64,000 bases of DNA. Origin: Cliona cf. orientalis (lineage: Eukaryota; Porifera; Demospongiae; Clionaida; Clionaidae). The position numbers were made by a program, and so were the translations under genes. Of the stretch, positions 43,159 through 54,600 are shown in pieces. The notes beneath the pieces are model-generated. The model saw only the letters and a program-made list of their open reading frames with translations. It searched no databases and was not told where the DNA came from. Position 1 is the stretch's first letter; each line of letters starts with the position of its first letter. The DNA lies in assembly GCA_963930775.1 (NCBI GenBank), contig OZ005704.1, forward strand, positions 3,038,001 to 3,102,000, given 5' to 3'.

Positions 43159-46018
43159 AGAGAGACATAGTTACAATAATTGAATCCCAACCTACCACAC
43201 CAATCGGATTGTCACAGCTATAGTTAATTGGATGCCTTTAGCATTGAAGTGAATGGCTTACCTATGTTATCAGTGGGAACAGAACGAGAGCCATCGTGAC
43301 TATTCAGAGCAAAATCGTCCAACACCTTGAGCAGTGTGCTGCCAGCTAGCACAGAGTCCTGAGCAAGTGGCCAAAATGGATCAGTAACACCATGAGAGCA
43401 ACCATAAAGCTTAATTAACTTACTTTTGTTGGACTAGCATTGTTCCCTTGGGACGCTACTGTTAAGTTATCAGCAACTGACAAGAACACCTGTATTCAAG
43501 CAATAGTCCACACCATGTTTGAACATGTGTACCAGCTTTGTTTGCGTGTACATAATACACATGTGTGCTTATGCACTGTGCACATGTGTGTGCATGTAAG
43601 TGTGTGTGTGGTATTTGCCCCACCACCCCTAGTTTCAAGACTATAAGGTACCAATAAGTGTCACTATTACATAATGGATGTGCCTGAGTAAGCACTGGGA
43701 TGACTGAGATTGTATGGTTGAGCTCATGCAGCAACTCGTGTTCATACTATAACCTCTATTTACTTTTGAACACTGTGAAAGATCACAGTATCACCAAGCA
43801 CACTTCATGCATATTAATGCTCACCTCACTAACTGACAAATTGACGGCATCATTCCCCAAGTTACTATTGATTCCACTGAGGAGATAGGTTGCAGCTATA
43901 ATCAGGTCCGAAGATGAGTCTGGACTCTCTGACCCTACACTGCCTCTCACCTCCTCATTCAATCCATAAAGAGCACAGATCGGGCAATCTCCAATCTGTT
44001 TTATGTGTGCATACATATGCAGAGCAAAGTAGCGATTAGCGATAGTTGCCATGATAAAAATTAATTATTGTGCTCGGCTTCTAGTACCTGGTTGTATATG
44101 TTTGATAGTTGTTCATTGCCTTTAATACTTTCCAACACTTCCCTCTCTGCCTCACTGGGTGGGGTAGATTTGGTGGTTGGCAGAGTAGAGGTGGTGGTAA
44201 CCATTGATGGAGTGAGTCGTAGTTTGACAGTGGATATCTCACGACTGAGGATAGTTGCATTATTTCCCAGTGGTTTGAAAGACTCATTAGTTATAAGTCC
44301 ACCAAATTGAACACTTGCATTAATCAGTGACACTCTGCGTGTATGTGTACTCCATTTGCTATAGCTGCAAAAAAATTGGGTGTCGTTAATAATGTTATCA
44401 CAAAAAGGAGATTATATGCAATCTACCACGCTAACATAGGGATTGTCTTGTTTGTGATTTTAATTATTGCATATCCAGTGCTGGCCATTGCTTAGCAACC
44501 AAAAATTGAAAAAAAAAATTCAGCTACCAGAGGGGTGTGCATTCGATCATGCATCTCATGTACCCCAATTAAGTATTACAAGGTTATAATAATATTATGT
44601 ATACTCATGCGACATACTTGAGGGCTGTTTGATCATTAAAGTCATCCTCAAGCAGCACACGCCCACCTTCCAGTGCTGAATTAAAGGTAATATTCACATT
44701 ATCCAAATTCACTTGATCTGCACCTTCCTGATTGAGCCTCACAGTCTGCAACCATCTGAACTGTATATAGTCACTCTGTGCAATACTGTCACTACATAGA
44801 GTTAACTGGACTTCATGAAACTTATGGTCCCCATAGAGTTCAGTAGTCACATTGTAGCCACGCAGCATGATGACTTCATCATGGCTATTATAATCTCCAA
44901 TATGGATTAAGTTGTTCCTTCTAGTAGTATCATTTGTGTAAAATCTTATTGGGATCCAGTCATGACACTCAGCGAAACTAGTACACAGACGGACTGCAAA
45001 CTCAACTCCTTCATCAAACGAATCCAAACTATTTTGGTAGCCCAATTGTAGATCAAAATTCACGAACCTGTAAATTGCAAGCAGTTAACTGACACCCAAT
45101 CAGACAATCTCATTAGCTGTAACTGATTTAGTCTGGTGCTTATATTAAACACTTACACAGTATCTAATTGTGAATGGGCGCTGTAATTTTTTTCCTGGAA
45201 GATCTTCAATGCTGATTTCTCATCACCCAAATCCGTGTTCAAACATGAATCACTAACATCCCCTCCATCATGTGAAGCATTCACTTTGGTGCTAAGTATG
45301 AGCTCCCTGGGAACACTGGCACTCCCAAGGCAGAAACCAGTATAATTGTTGAATGGTATATCTATACCCCCTGGCAATGTCTCAAAAACTGATAAGTTAT
45401 TCTGGTATCCACTCTGCACCTTCACTCTGCCGCTGCATGTACATATAGTAGTAATCTGCTATAATTATTATTGTGCATAAAATTATCAGCATCTTACTTC
45501 CTTGTGTGCATGCTGACTACAGCCCAGCAATCACAGAGCCCTCCACGGTGCTCCTTCTGGACAAACCGGAGTTGAATACAGTTTGACAGATTATTTGCAG
45601 TCAGTGCCGTTCTCTGTGGAATGGGCAGCCTGAAGCATCTCAATCTGATCTGGCCATTGGCCTGTGTAGTTGATCCATTGCTTAGGCCACATTCACCATC
45701 TGCATAATATTATTATTGTGTGTGCAAGAATGAATGCAAAATTATGGCTCGGTCATGCATAGCTATCCATGCAGTTCCAATGCAATAATACTGCATGCCA
45801 AAAAAGTCACGCGGCTCACCGAGCTGAGGGTTTAGCTCCGTCCATTCACCAGTAGAGTTGAAGTCTCCGAGCACTGACACAGGGTAATAGTCGGCAAGAG
45901 AAGAGTTGCAGTCAGGCGAATTTGCGGTTATCAGAGTGTAGCGGATTTCTGATGCTAACACAGCTCCGTGCAAATGGAGCACCAAGGAGAGAAAAACAGT
46001 GACAACATGAAGCTTCAT
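38603..46018 (-). CDS. adhesion G protein-coupled receptor with Reelin-like ectodomain
   Basis: I count 18 exons. E1 46018-45820 starts MKLHVVTVFLSLVLHLHG, a signal peptide. E2 45699-45498, E3 45432-45157 and E4 45067-44618 encode Cys-containing modules ending QFRWLQ...VNLDNVNITF, close to the Reelin-repeat pattern. E5 44364-44088 has a Thr/Pro linker. E6 43995-43825 onward to about 41179 form a GAIN-like region. Exon 41024-40776 has the GPS (W-S-Q-E-G-C...VCRCNHLTHFAILLS), with the canonical HL|T cleavage site, and TM1. Exons 40687-40389, about 40216-40112, about 40056-39900, about 39585-39312 hold TM2-TM7 (family B2 features such as GCRLVAVLLHYWFLVSFMWM and GITWIIG). Exons to 38967 and 38761-38603 encode a Ser/Thr-rich cytoplasmic tail ending TTRQ. 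Product about 1,150-1,200 aa. The ligand is unknown. Confidence 0.88.
42456..42525. other. perfect 19-bp stem, 32-nt loop hairpin in GPCR intron
   Basis: AGCTAGGTGTCAACAACTT (42456-42474) pairs exactly with AAGTTGTTGACACCTAGCT (42507-42525). A 70-nt hairpin of this shape could be a pre-miRNA-like structure or the relic of a very small MITE. No expression evidence is available here. Confidence 0.5.
43129..43160. repeat. (GA)n microsatellite
   Basis: GAGAGAGAGA tract immediately upstream, in gene direction, of a GPCR exon. Together with a similar purine tract at 41568-41590 it provides polypyrimidine sequence on the coding strand near acceptor sites. Confidence 0.8.
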
Positions 46019-46311
46019 ATTGCGACCGCTGTAGTATACTAAGTTGACTTTCCAGTGATTGCGGTACTATTTATCGTTGTCTTCGAGCCTTAGACATCAA
46101 CCACATCCGGGATGCTAATGAATGCTAATTAGAATCTCTTAGCCCAGCCCAGCCCAGCCAGCATACAATAAAGCATCTGAGGGAGCATTCATATAACTTG
46201 CCTTTGCTTTTGAAGGCAGCTACTTGTATATAGAATCTAGCTGATATTAAATCACAGTTAGTACTTACATTATTGAGTGGTGGTTTTATAATAATTTGAC
46301 ATGCATCATAC

Positions 46312-46707
46312 ATAGGCTCCAACTGTCCCTGAATCTCCGGGACAGTCCCGGATTTTTAGCAACTGTCCCGCGTCCCGGAAGGCTCTACTATAATTGTATT
46401 ATTGGTCCCGAAGAGGTCCAGACACTAGCATAAACACTGTAGTAGTAGTACAACTAGTCACTTATTGGTGGTAAAATGAACAAGCTGCTTGTGGTAGTGC
46501 CTTACAAACTTTGGTTTTTGCAGTAGCAACACTACAGGAGGTCTACTAGGCTTGCAAATTCATGCTCTAGAAAGTATATTCTGGGCATTGTGGTCATCAA
46601 TTCAATCATATTGGGTGTGGTGTGGGTGGAGTTTTAATTAATGTTGGGCGTATCTAGTGGGTGTGGTCTATGTCCCTCGAGCTGTTCAGGAAAAGTTGGA
46701 GCCTATG
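46312..46707. mobile_element. TIR element with CATAGGCTCCAACT ends
   Basis: CATAGGCTCCAACTGTCC at the left and AAGTTGGAGCCTATG at the right are inverted partners. ATCATA flanks both sides, offset by one base, consistent with a 7-8-bp target duplication. The body repeats CGGGACAGTCCCGG-type palindromes near 46340-46380. No gene. Confidence 0.6.
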
Positions 46708-46709
46708 AT

Positions 46710-47759
46710 CATATTATTATAATTATAGCACTGCAAGTACCGGTATTATTATTAAAGCAGCGTCATAGCAAGCAAATAAAATTAAATTGTTGATGCAGTG
46801 AGATCAATGTTACAACATTATTAAATTTTATTTTACAATATCACATGCCAGAAACATGAGCCAAGTCGATGGTATATTCATTCACGATTTTAAGCCTGTG
46901 TGCATGCTATTTGTGAAATCAACTCAGCAGTCTATAGATCTTCCTGAATTTGTTTGTGCAAGTAAACAATCCAAGTTCTCTGTTTATCTGTTTCCCAGTA
47001 AATTTCAAAGAATGGTGCCAAATGTGCAAGTGCACTGTCCATTGTATCCTAATCAGGCCTCATCATTTGCAGTGCAGTGGAGGTGAGCCAGTTGCTCCAT
47101 AGCAGCCAACCACTCTTGGCGCCAACGCCGGCTATAGTCCCTATGAACCACACTTGTAGCTATTATGTGGAACGGATGACTTTAATGCTTGGTAATAACT
47201 CTTGCTAAACAGGGACTCTTAATAATTAACTACATACCAGGCACATAATGCATCCAATTCAATTAGGAATTAAGGTGGTAATGATGGTCACAGTGAGTGC
47301 AGCTTATGAATGTCCAGAATTTGAGATGGAGGCCCAGTATGTTATGCAGGAAACCACAAACTGCCAGCAGCAATTACATCAATGTCCACAATTATCATGA
47401 ACATGATTGGAGCTCACTCCTTAACAGTTTTACCTATGTCCTAATTAATGTCTCATTAGTGGATGTCGTATGTCTAGCAAGCCCAGTTCACAAGGAAGGA
47501 TATCGGGAGAAGCTAGCAGGCATGCTGTGGTAAGAAAATTACTGTGTTAATCCATAAAAGTAAGCGCATAACACTATTGTGTCATCTAGAAAAATATACC
47601 AGCAAACATCCATAGGCAAAGAGTATTTTATTAATTGTCTAGTGAGATTAAATCAACTCCATTAACTGAAATTGTTTGAGTGGATCAATGAGTGGATGGC
47701 ACTGTAATTAATGTAGCAATTGCATTTCCTTGCATACACAATGTTCGGCCATTAATGCA
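46710..47759. other. intergenic, no convincing gene
   Basis: Two frames of about 77 codons (46856-47086 and 47297-47533) show no domain, signal peptide or splice context, and I do not call them. Several GCATGC- and TAATTA-rich stretches are present, but no paired TIRs. Confidence 0.4.
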
Positions 47760-47980
47760 TACCGTATAGCCGGAAATATTGGCGGGCATTAAATTTGGCG
47801 GTTGAGCCCCAAATCGCTATTACAAGAATATTGGTGGATTTAAATTTGGCGGTTCGATACGGGATTGCCATAAGTATATATGCGAGCAGGAAATTTTGGC
47901 GGATTTTAATTTGGCGGTTGCAATATAGACCGCCAAACCGCCAAATTTAATTCCCCGCCAAATTTTCCGGCTATACGGTA
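47760..47980. mobile_element. TACCGTATAGCC MITE, 221 bp
   Basis: TIRs TACCGTATAGCCGGAAATAT and, inverted, TACCGTATAGCCGGAAAATT, flanked by TA. The body repeats TTTGGCGG/CCGCCAAA four to five times. Sequence unlike the other TACCGTAT elements beyond the terminus. Confidence 0.85.
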
Positions 47981-49925
47981 CATTATTTTGGCTATTCTCA
48001 GACACACAATGTCTAGTTGCAGTACAATTACCCAGAATAGTTTCTCATCATTTAATATTAAGAGTAGCATAGGCATCAACATGACACGTGTAGAATGGAT
48101 TGATACAGGTACAGATGTAATAGCTAGAGATGCGTGCAGGTGTGTCACTGTATCTACGTATTAAGCATCGTGGGACACCACACTATATAATATTATGCTG
48201 TGCTATGATGTGGGTATAGAGCCATACCTACTAAAATAGGGTTTGACTTTGCACTACTCCAATTGCCAGCTTTGCATGATCTTGGGCAATAGATATCATT
48301 AGGGTGTACAAAAGGTCCCTTATTCATGGAAATGTTCCTAGGAATGCCCTTGGTTGCTCTAGGACAGGAGCACTGATTTAATATTCTCTTTCACAGTAAC
48401 TCCTAATTAGGATAACAGCTTATCATGCAAATTACATCATATACCTATAATTCAATTCTTGTGTAAGGGAAAGCTGTAGGGGGACACAGTTGAACACAGT
48501 TTCACATGAGAGCATACAGACACAAGCCAGTAAACAGATGAGATGGATAAGCACCACCCTCTGTGAGATACAAGTAACCAACAGAAGTGCAGGACCACCC
48601 ACACAATATCGTCATATTATTATTTACACTGTGAAAGTCAGAAGGTCTGGTAAAGAATTGCATGCTAGATTAAGTCATATATAACTGAAAATTCCCTTTT
48701 TATTATCATTAGAACTGCACACTGACTGTTTTCCTGGAATGTTTTCAACTACAAAGCATACACTGTAGCTGTATTCCGTCATCTATTGGCTACAGTATCA
48801 GTGCTAAGGAATGCAGTGTAGAGCTGCACAGACCACCACCTGTTTGGGTGGTAGTCTAACCCGTTTTGTCTGCTAAACACATGCACAATCATGGGAGTAT
48901 GCCATCACCCCTATCAGCAATAGCGTCAACCACAAAACAATACTATTATACATTGCAACGGGTATATATGTATAACAAAAGACAAATTCCATCAGCCGTA
49001 TGTGATATATACACACATGGGACACAACATTCAGAGCAACCATCAGTCACCTGTCTATTGACTGCGGTCTTGGGGTGACACTGGGCATACGCCATGGTAA
49101 CGACCAAAAGCCCACATTTTTTTAAAAGTTCACAAGGTATAAAATTACAAATTGTTGAGTGTTCTATTTTATGAGCCAGTACGATACATGCACACATACT
49201 ACCTTGTATACTTACATGACATTGTATAGTACAGTGTTAGGTACACGTACACTATCAACAATATTATAACTTGAAAAAAAATTGTATACACCAGTATACC
49301 AATAGTACAGTGTTACATTAGTGGGCACGAGACTAGTGTAACACACACCACTTAGGCTCACTTGTAGGTACATGTTCATACGTACATACATGTACAATAC
49401 GTGTAACTGAATGTGGTAGGGAAACTGTAATAAGAGGTACAAGTAAACAACATGATAGGACGTTGTAGTCAGTAGAATTCAAATTGTCTCTACCAATCAC
49501 TACAAATTATTATCCTACTGCACGCACACACCAATCCTCCACACCACCTCGGTCTCGGGTGACTGTCTTGCGTAGGCCGCGAGTTCACACGCTTCCAGCA
49601 TCACCAGCAGCCAGTGATCCAGGCATGTGACCCTTAACGCTGACGTAACAGTGAAGTGAGCAAAGAATGCCACCAGGGATTAGTAGTCAGGCAACATCTT
49701 TTCAAGAACCTACAAATTATTTACAACTGTAATATCCCATGCATGCAGCTAAGATAATCAAACTTAACTTAACAGAAAATGACCCCAGACACCAGAAACT
49801 CCCAAATTTTAATATTAGTATGGATGTACCATACTAACTACAGATACCTCTGGCTGTCAAGTTCGAAATGAGTGAGATTGATATAAACTAGTACTAACAA
49901 TCATATCCTCTTGAGCAGATAGACA
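47981..49925. other. intergenic, no gene recognised
   Basis: No recognisable coding domain. One short minus-strand open stretch (49679-49515) looks codon-like (CLDHWLLVMLEACELAAYA) but has no ATG or acceptor I can support. TGTACA-type palindromes are frequent around 49200-49400. Confidence 0.35.
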
Positions 49926-49983
49926 CAGTTAATACATACAACATCAGGACGTTTCGGCCCTTGGGCCTTCCTCAGCTAAACTG
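49926..49983 (-). ncRNA. hammerhead-ribozyme-like motif of a Penelope-like element
   Basis: On the minus strand: CTGAGGA (matches CUGANGA), a stem II GGCCC-AA-GGGCC, then GAAA, then a stem III ACGTC-CT-GATGT (A-U, C-G, G-U, U-A, C-G). CAGTT and AACTG lie outside as a distal stem I. Penelope-like retroelements are known to carry hammerhead motifs in their terminal repeats. The base pair adjoining the cleavage site looks mismatched (G.G), so this copy may be inactive. Confidence 0.5.
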
Positions 49984-50100
49984 ACAGTGAGTTGTGGAAC
50001 TACCAACTAAATAGTACTCAAGGTGTGGATAGCTCATGACACGTGTGTGTGAGTGTTGGTAAGGGTGTCAGAGGGTGAGAACAAGGGTGAGAAATGGGGC

Positions 50101-50472
50101 CTAAGCATGGGATAATAAAGGGTCAGGTGTGAGGCATGGTGAGAGTGAATCGATTTGGAATCCTTTGTCCAGATTCAAATTATTCTTCTTCTCCTTAATG
50201 GCTATCCCTTCCTTGATCTTCTCTTTGTCCAGTGTCCTTCCCTTATCAGTATGTTGGCTTCTTCCCATTGGATGTTGTGGCCTGATTGTTTGACATGTAC
50301 TAGCTGCCAGTGCATTGTTGCTGTCACCGTTCTTCACTGCATGTTTGTGTTCACTCATCCGCTGTGTCAGTGTTCTCCCAGTCTCTCCTATGTACTCTTT
50401 GCCACACTCACATGGTATTGAGTACACAACACCCTTGTGATCTAGGCTGTTCCTGGGGGTCGTGACCTTCAT
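50101..50472 (-). pseudogene. GIY-YIG endonuclease fragment of Penelope-like element, left arm
   Basis: Encodes GVVYSIPCECGKEYIGETGR then LTQRMSEH, the GIY-YIG core with Cys residues and the catalytic-type Arg seen in Penelope-like elements. The 5' part of the element (reverse transcriptase) is absent. The reading frame after NNALAAS changes relative to the family-like continuation, suggesting a frameshift; hence a pseudogene. Confidence 0.75.
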
Positions 50473-50489
50473 AGTTCAGAAGCTGCCTC

Positions 50490-50850
50490 ATGAAGGTCAA
50501 GACCCCCAGGAACAGCCTAGATCACAAGGGTGTTGTGTACTCAATACCATGTGAGTGTGGCAAAGAGTACATAGGAGGGACTGGGAGAACACTGACACAG
50601 CGGATGAGTGAACACAAACGTGCAGTGAAGAACGGTGACAGCAACAATGCACTGGCAGCTAGTACATGTCAAACAATCAGGCCACAACATCCAATGGGAA
50701 CAAGCCAACATACTGATAAGGGAAGGACACTGGATAAAGAGGAAGATCAAGGAAGGGATAGCCATTAATGAGAAGAAGAATAACTTGAATCTGGACAAAG
50801 GATTCCAAATCGACAACAACTGGTTCACTCTTACCATGCCTCACACCTGA
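50490..50850 (+). pseudogene. GIY-YIG endonuclease fragment of Penelope-like element, right arm
   Basis: Same domain as the left arm (KEYIGGTGR instead of KEYIGETGR). After about residue 50 the family-like sequence (HVKQSGHNIQWEQANIL, then KIKEGIAI) continues in the +1 frame, so this copy is frameshifted. The Glu-to-Gly change beside the catalytic Arg motif also separates the arms. Confidence 0.75.
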
Positions 50851-50997
50851 CCCTTTATTATCACATGCTTAGGCCCCATTTCTCACCCTTACCAACACAC
50901 ACACACACGTGTCATAAGCTATCCACACCTTGAGTACTATTTAGTTGGTAGTTCCACAACTCACTGTCAGTTTAGCTGAGGAAGGATACTGACACAG

Positions 50998-51221
50998 TAC
51001 CGTATTTCTTCTAAAAATTCGGCATGGAAATAATAATATTGCCTTAGCTTCGCCGAATTTTTAGAGGTTAATATTCATCATTCTATCTGCGTGCACATTC
51101 CATTCCCGCTTATAGCATATACGCATGACGACCTTTGCCGAAAAATTAGAGACTATATTCAATCATTCGGTAAAGGGTGCCGAATAATTAGAAGGGCCGA
51201 ATTTTTAGAAGAAATACGGTA
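50998..51221. mobile_element. TACCGTATTTC MITE, 224 bp
   Basis: TIRs TACCGTATTTCTTCTAAAAA and, inverted, TACCGTATTTCTTCTAAAAA, perfect over at least 30 bp (continuing TTCGGC), with terminal TA. It sits 10 bp beyond the broken right arm of the Penelope-like pair. The GCCGAATTTTTAGA motif repeats internally. Confidence 0.88.
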
Positions 51222-51690
51222 TATACAGTGAGCCTCTACGATATTAAACTAGTACTTATCAAAGTCTAGGAGTGTGATCACACCAAAATGAATGTGTCAC
51301 AAATGAGTTGTAGTCTGGGTGACAGACAATACAATGCAAGCCATGATAATATCAGCATATTATGTTATACTACTTTATTACCTAATATTAAATGATCACA
51401 CATATCCCAAGCACAGATATAGCGCTGCCGCGCCTCGTGATTAAGGAGGTTCTCAATAGTAGACAATCACAGGCGGATCCTATATTCATCTGTAGCTGTG
51501 CACGCCAAGCTGCAAGGTGGGGCAGCCATGTAACACACTGTACTCTGAATAATGCGCACCATCCTAGCTTGAGGGTGTGGCCCATTTGGAAGCTGCACCC
51601 ATCTCAGATGTGTGATCTGACTGCCCAGTCTGCCTGACAGATGAAGAGTGCTTTGCCGCAAAGAGGAGAAAGGTATATCAAGAAAAGAAG

Positions 51691-54600
51691 ATGCCAGGAA
51701 AGCCTACCAAATTCGTGGAAGAGCCATCAGCCTTGCTGTGTCCAGTCTGCAAGAAGGTCTTCATTGAGCCAGTCATCTCCATCAAGTGTGGCCACACCTT
51801 CTGTCGGACCTGTATAGAGGAGCTCATCAAAAATGGCCGAAACTGTCCCCTGGACGACCAAGAGTGTGACTCTAGCCAGCTGGTGTTGAATCGAGCCGTG
51901 ATGGGCCAGATTGAGGACCTCCACATCTATTGTTGCCATGGACTAGCGACCAGTGACAATGGAGAGACTTATGAGGCTGATCCAATGGGATGCAAGGAGG
52001 TCATCCGCCTTGGAAGGAGGGATGAACATGAGAGCCTGTGTCAGTTTGCTCGAGTGAGCTGCCCGATTGGAGGGGAGTTCTGTGGCCCACTGAGGAAGCA
52101 CCAGCTCGAGAGACACATGGCAGCATGCACCAGAGTACCCTGCCCCTACTGTGACTTCGGTGTGTATGTGTGTAGTGTGTATGTGTGTTTGTGTGAAAGA
52201 GGGAAAGGGTAGAATACAATGTGCATATTACATGCACATGTACAAGTTGTGTTTGGTATGCATGCATGTACTATAGATCTACTGAATGTGCTGGTCATGC
52301 CCAGTTTGGGTCATAATTTTGTGGTTACTGATATAGAAATCCATCCAGTCTCACATTGGCATCATACACTGTACACTCACTCTCTGAGTCTCGCTGTCTC
52401 TCTCTCTTCTACCAATGCAATACTATGCATGTACATCTACATGCACATGCAGGTTGTTATTTCACTGGTACAAGAACAGAAACTGCTGAACACAAGAAGG
52501 TGTGTTCCTTCAAGGATGAAACCCAGCTCCTTGCCATTGCCATGAAAGAGGTAACTTTATTCTCCTCTTACCTTCAGTGTTCTCCCCAGCATAATAATGT
52601 ATAAAGCACATTGGCTATGCATGCCGTTTTGACATGATATCTGAATGGGAGATCAAAAAGCTTTAATACCTTATCCAAACCACTCCCTTCCACCATGGCA
52701 TTGAATTTTAAACACAGACAATGTACATGTACATGGTTTCCTTTCTACAGATGAAGGAGGTGAAGTTATCCAATGATGAACTGAAGCAGCATTTGACTAG
52801 ATCTCTGAAATCCGTAGAGAAATTATCAGCTGAAAGAGCTACAATGACCAAGCAGTTGGAACAGCAAGCACTGTGAGCGTAGTATGGCATATCACATGCA
52901 TGTATATGTACATGTACGTTATTGCTGATAAGTGTTATGGTACTGTGATCAATTCCTAACGTCTCCTTCCATCCTTTCTTTCTCTGCCCTTCCCACTTCT
53001 ATCGTACATGTATCTCTCTCTGTTTCTGTCAGAACCATCACTACACTCACGTCAAGGATGGACAGACTTGAAGCTGAGCTAGAGAGTGTCAAATCCCTTC
53101 GGCTGCGACAATCCACCCATCGGATGCCCACAGACAGAGGAGGAGATGTAACTCCAAGGTACGGCCGAAAAGATCGGCAGACTTCAGTCAGTGTAGACCA
53201 GAGGCGGTGGTCGGGAGAGTCCATTAACTCTGTCGCTTCATCAATCTTCGAGAATCATCACAAAGTACCCTTCACATGGCAGATGCCATTCACTGTCAAA
53301 TGTATTGGCACATTTAGGTGAGCATGGTCCATCAATATAATATTTGTACGTGTACATCATATGCCAGTTCTCCCTGCACAGAGAGTCTGGCGTGTGAGAC
53401 TAGACATGTACATGTACATGTACATGCATGTTACTATGGTTGAGAGCGAGATGATCTTGGCAACATTGTTAGCTTTTCATTGGCCATAAATGGTTACCCT
53501 GTATATTACAGCTGTTGGTTCAGTGTTTACAATGGTCAGCACAATAAGGTGATGCTGTGCTATCAAAGCATAATAATATGCACTGTGCGCTAATGTGCTG
53601 GTGTGGTAGTGTACAGCTGGCGTGGCATGGCATCGTTGCTGATTGTTAGTGGTGAGGGTACTAAGCCATGTTCACGACAGGTGTCCCCACCACAAGTGCA
53701 TGGTGCCACATCAACTCAATGCTGGGTGTGGTTGTACCTTCGTCTTTGATTCAGAGGGCTGCACAATCTCTCCTGATCTAAAATGGGTACACACATTTAT
53801 CGTCTTGTTATCCGCACGTATCAGTTATGTGTACGTATGGTTATCCGTCACAGTTTCACTTCCAGTTAGTGCTTACCCTCTCCCTCCCTCCCTCCCCCAC
53901 TCTCTCTCCCCTTCTCCCCTTCTCCCCTTCTCCCCTTCTCCCTCCTTCCTTCCTTCCTTTCAGAGGTCACAAGGGCACCATCTGGTCGTTGGTGACTTAC
54001 TCTGACCGTCTCTACAGCGCCAGTGGCGATGGTACGATCAAGATGTGGGAGGTATCTGACCTCAGGAGAGGCTGCCTCAAGACTGTGCCTGCTCACAACA
54101 AGGACTGTGTGAGTGCATGCTTGCATTAATCACGGCCATGTTAGCTAATTAAGCAGTTATGTTGATGGACAAAATTTCACATTGTTAGTAAATAGGGTGG
54201 TATTTAAATGACCTGGCCAGTTAGATGTGTACTGTGTACAGGCACAAATGAAGAGGTAGGTCACAATTTTTAATGGATTTCAATATTATTATTATGTTGC
54301 TCTAGGTTGCAGGCGTACACTGTAGTTTACATGCATGTATGATAACACGCTGTTTAAAATATTATGTGACCAACCTCTTTTGGTGCTAGCATTTTTGCAG
54401 TGAAGCCTACAAATGACGTGCTTTGAGCAATTGTGTATAGTACATGACATTGTACTAATAACTGCAAACATAATGTGTTACATGTAGCTGGAGATCTTAG
54501 CTAGGTACTAGGTAGGTACAAGAGCTTGTCTTTGCATGCTAAGCACTTGCATGCTAAGCACTAGTATGTACAGCCTATCTATTCACCTCACTGTGATCTA

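Larger units (their letters stand above)
49926..50987. mobile_element. head-to-head inverted pair of Penelope-like element 3' fragments
   Basis: 49968-50472 and 50490-50987 are near-identical inverted copies of about 500 bp around a 17-bp centre (about 50473-50489). Each holds a GIY-YIG endonuclease fragment and the same 3' flank (TGGTAGTTCCACAACTCACT). Only the left arm continues into the hammerhead-like tail; the right arm breaks off within it at GCTGAGGAAGG. No reverse transcriptase domain is present, so both are 5'-truncated. Confidence 0.8.

Noticed and set aside
49515-49679. Codon-like 55-codon minus-strand stretch
   Set aside because: No start codon, acceptor or neighbouring exon could be supported; kept only as a note in the intergenic entry.
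53643-53960. Open frame between TRAF7 exons 4 and 5
   Set aside because: Exons 53033-53317 and 53964-54108 join in phase to give the expected start of the first WD40 repeat; the frame runs into a polypyrimidine tract.
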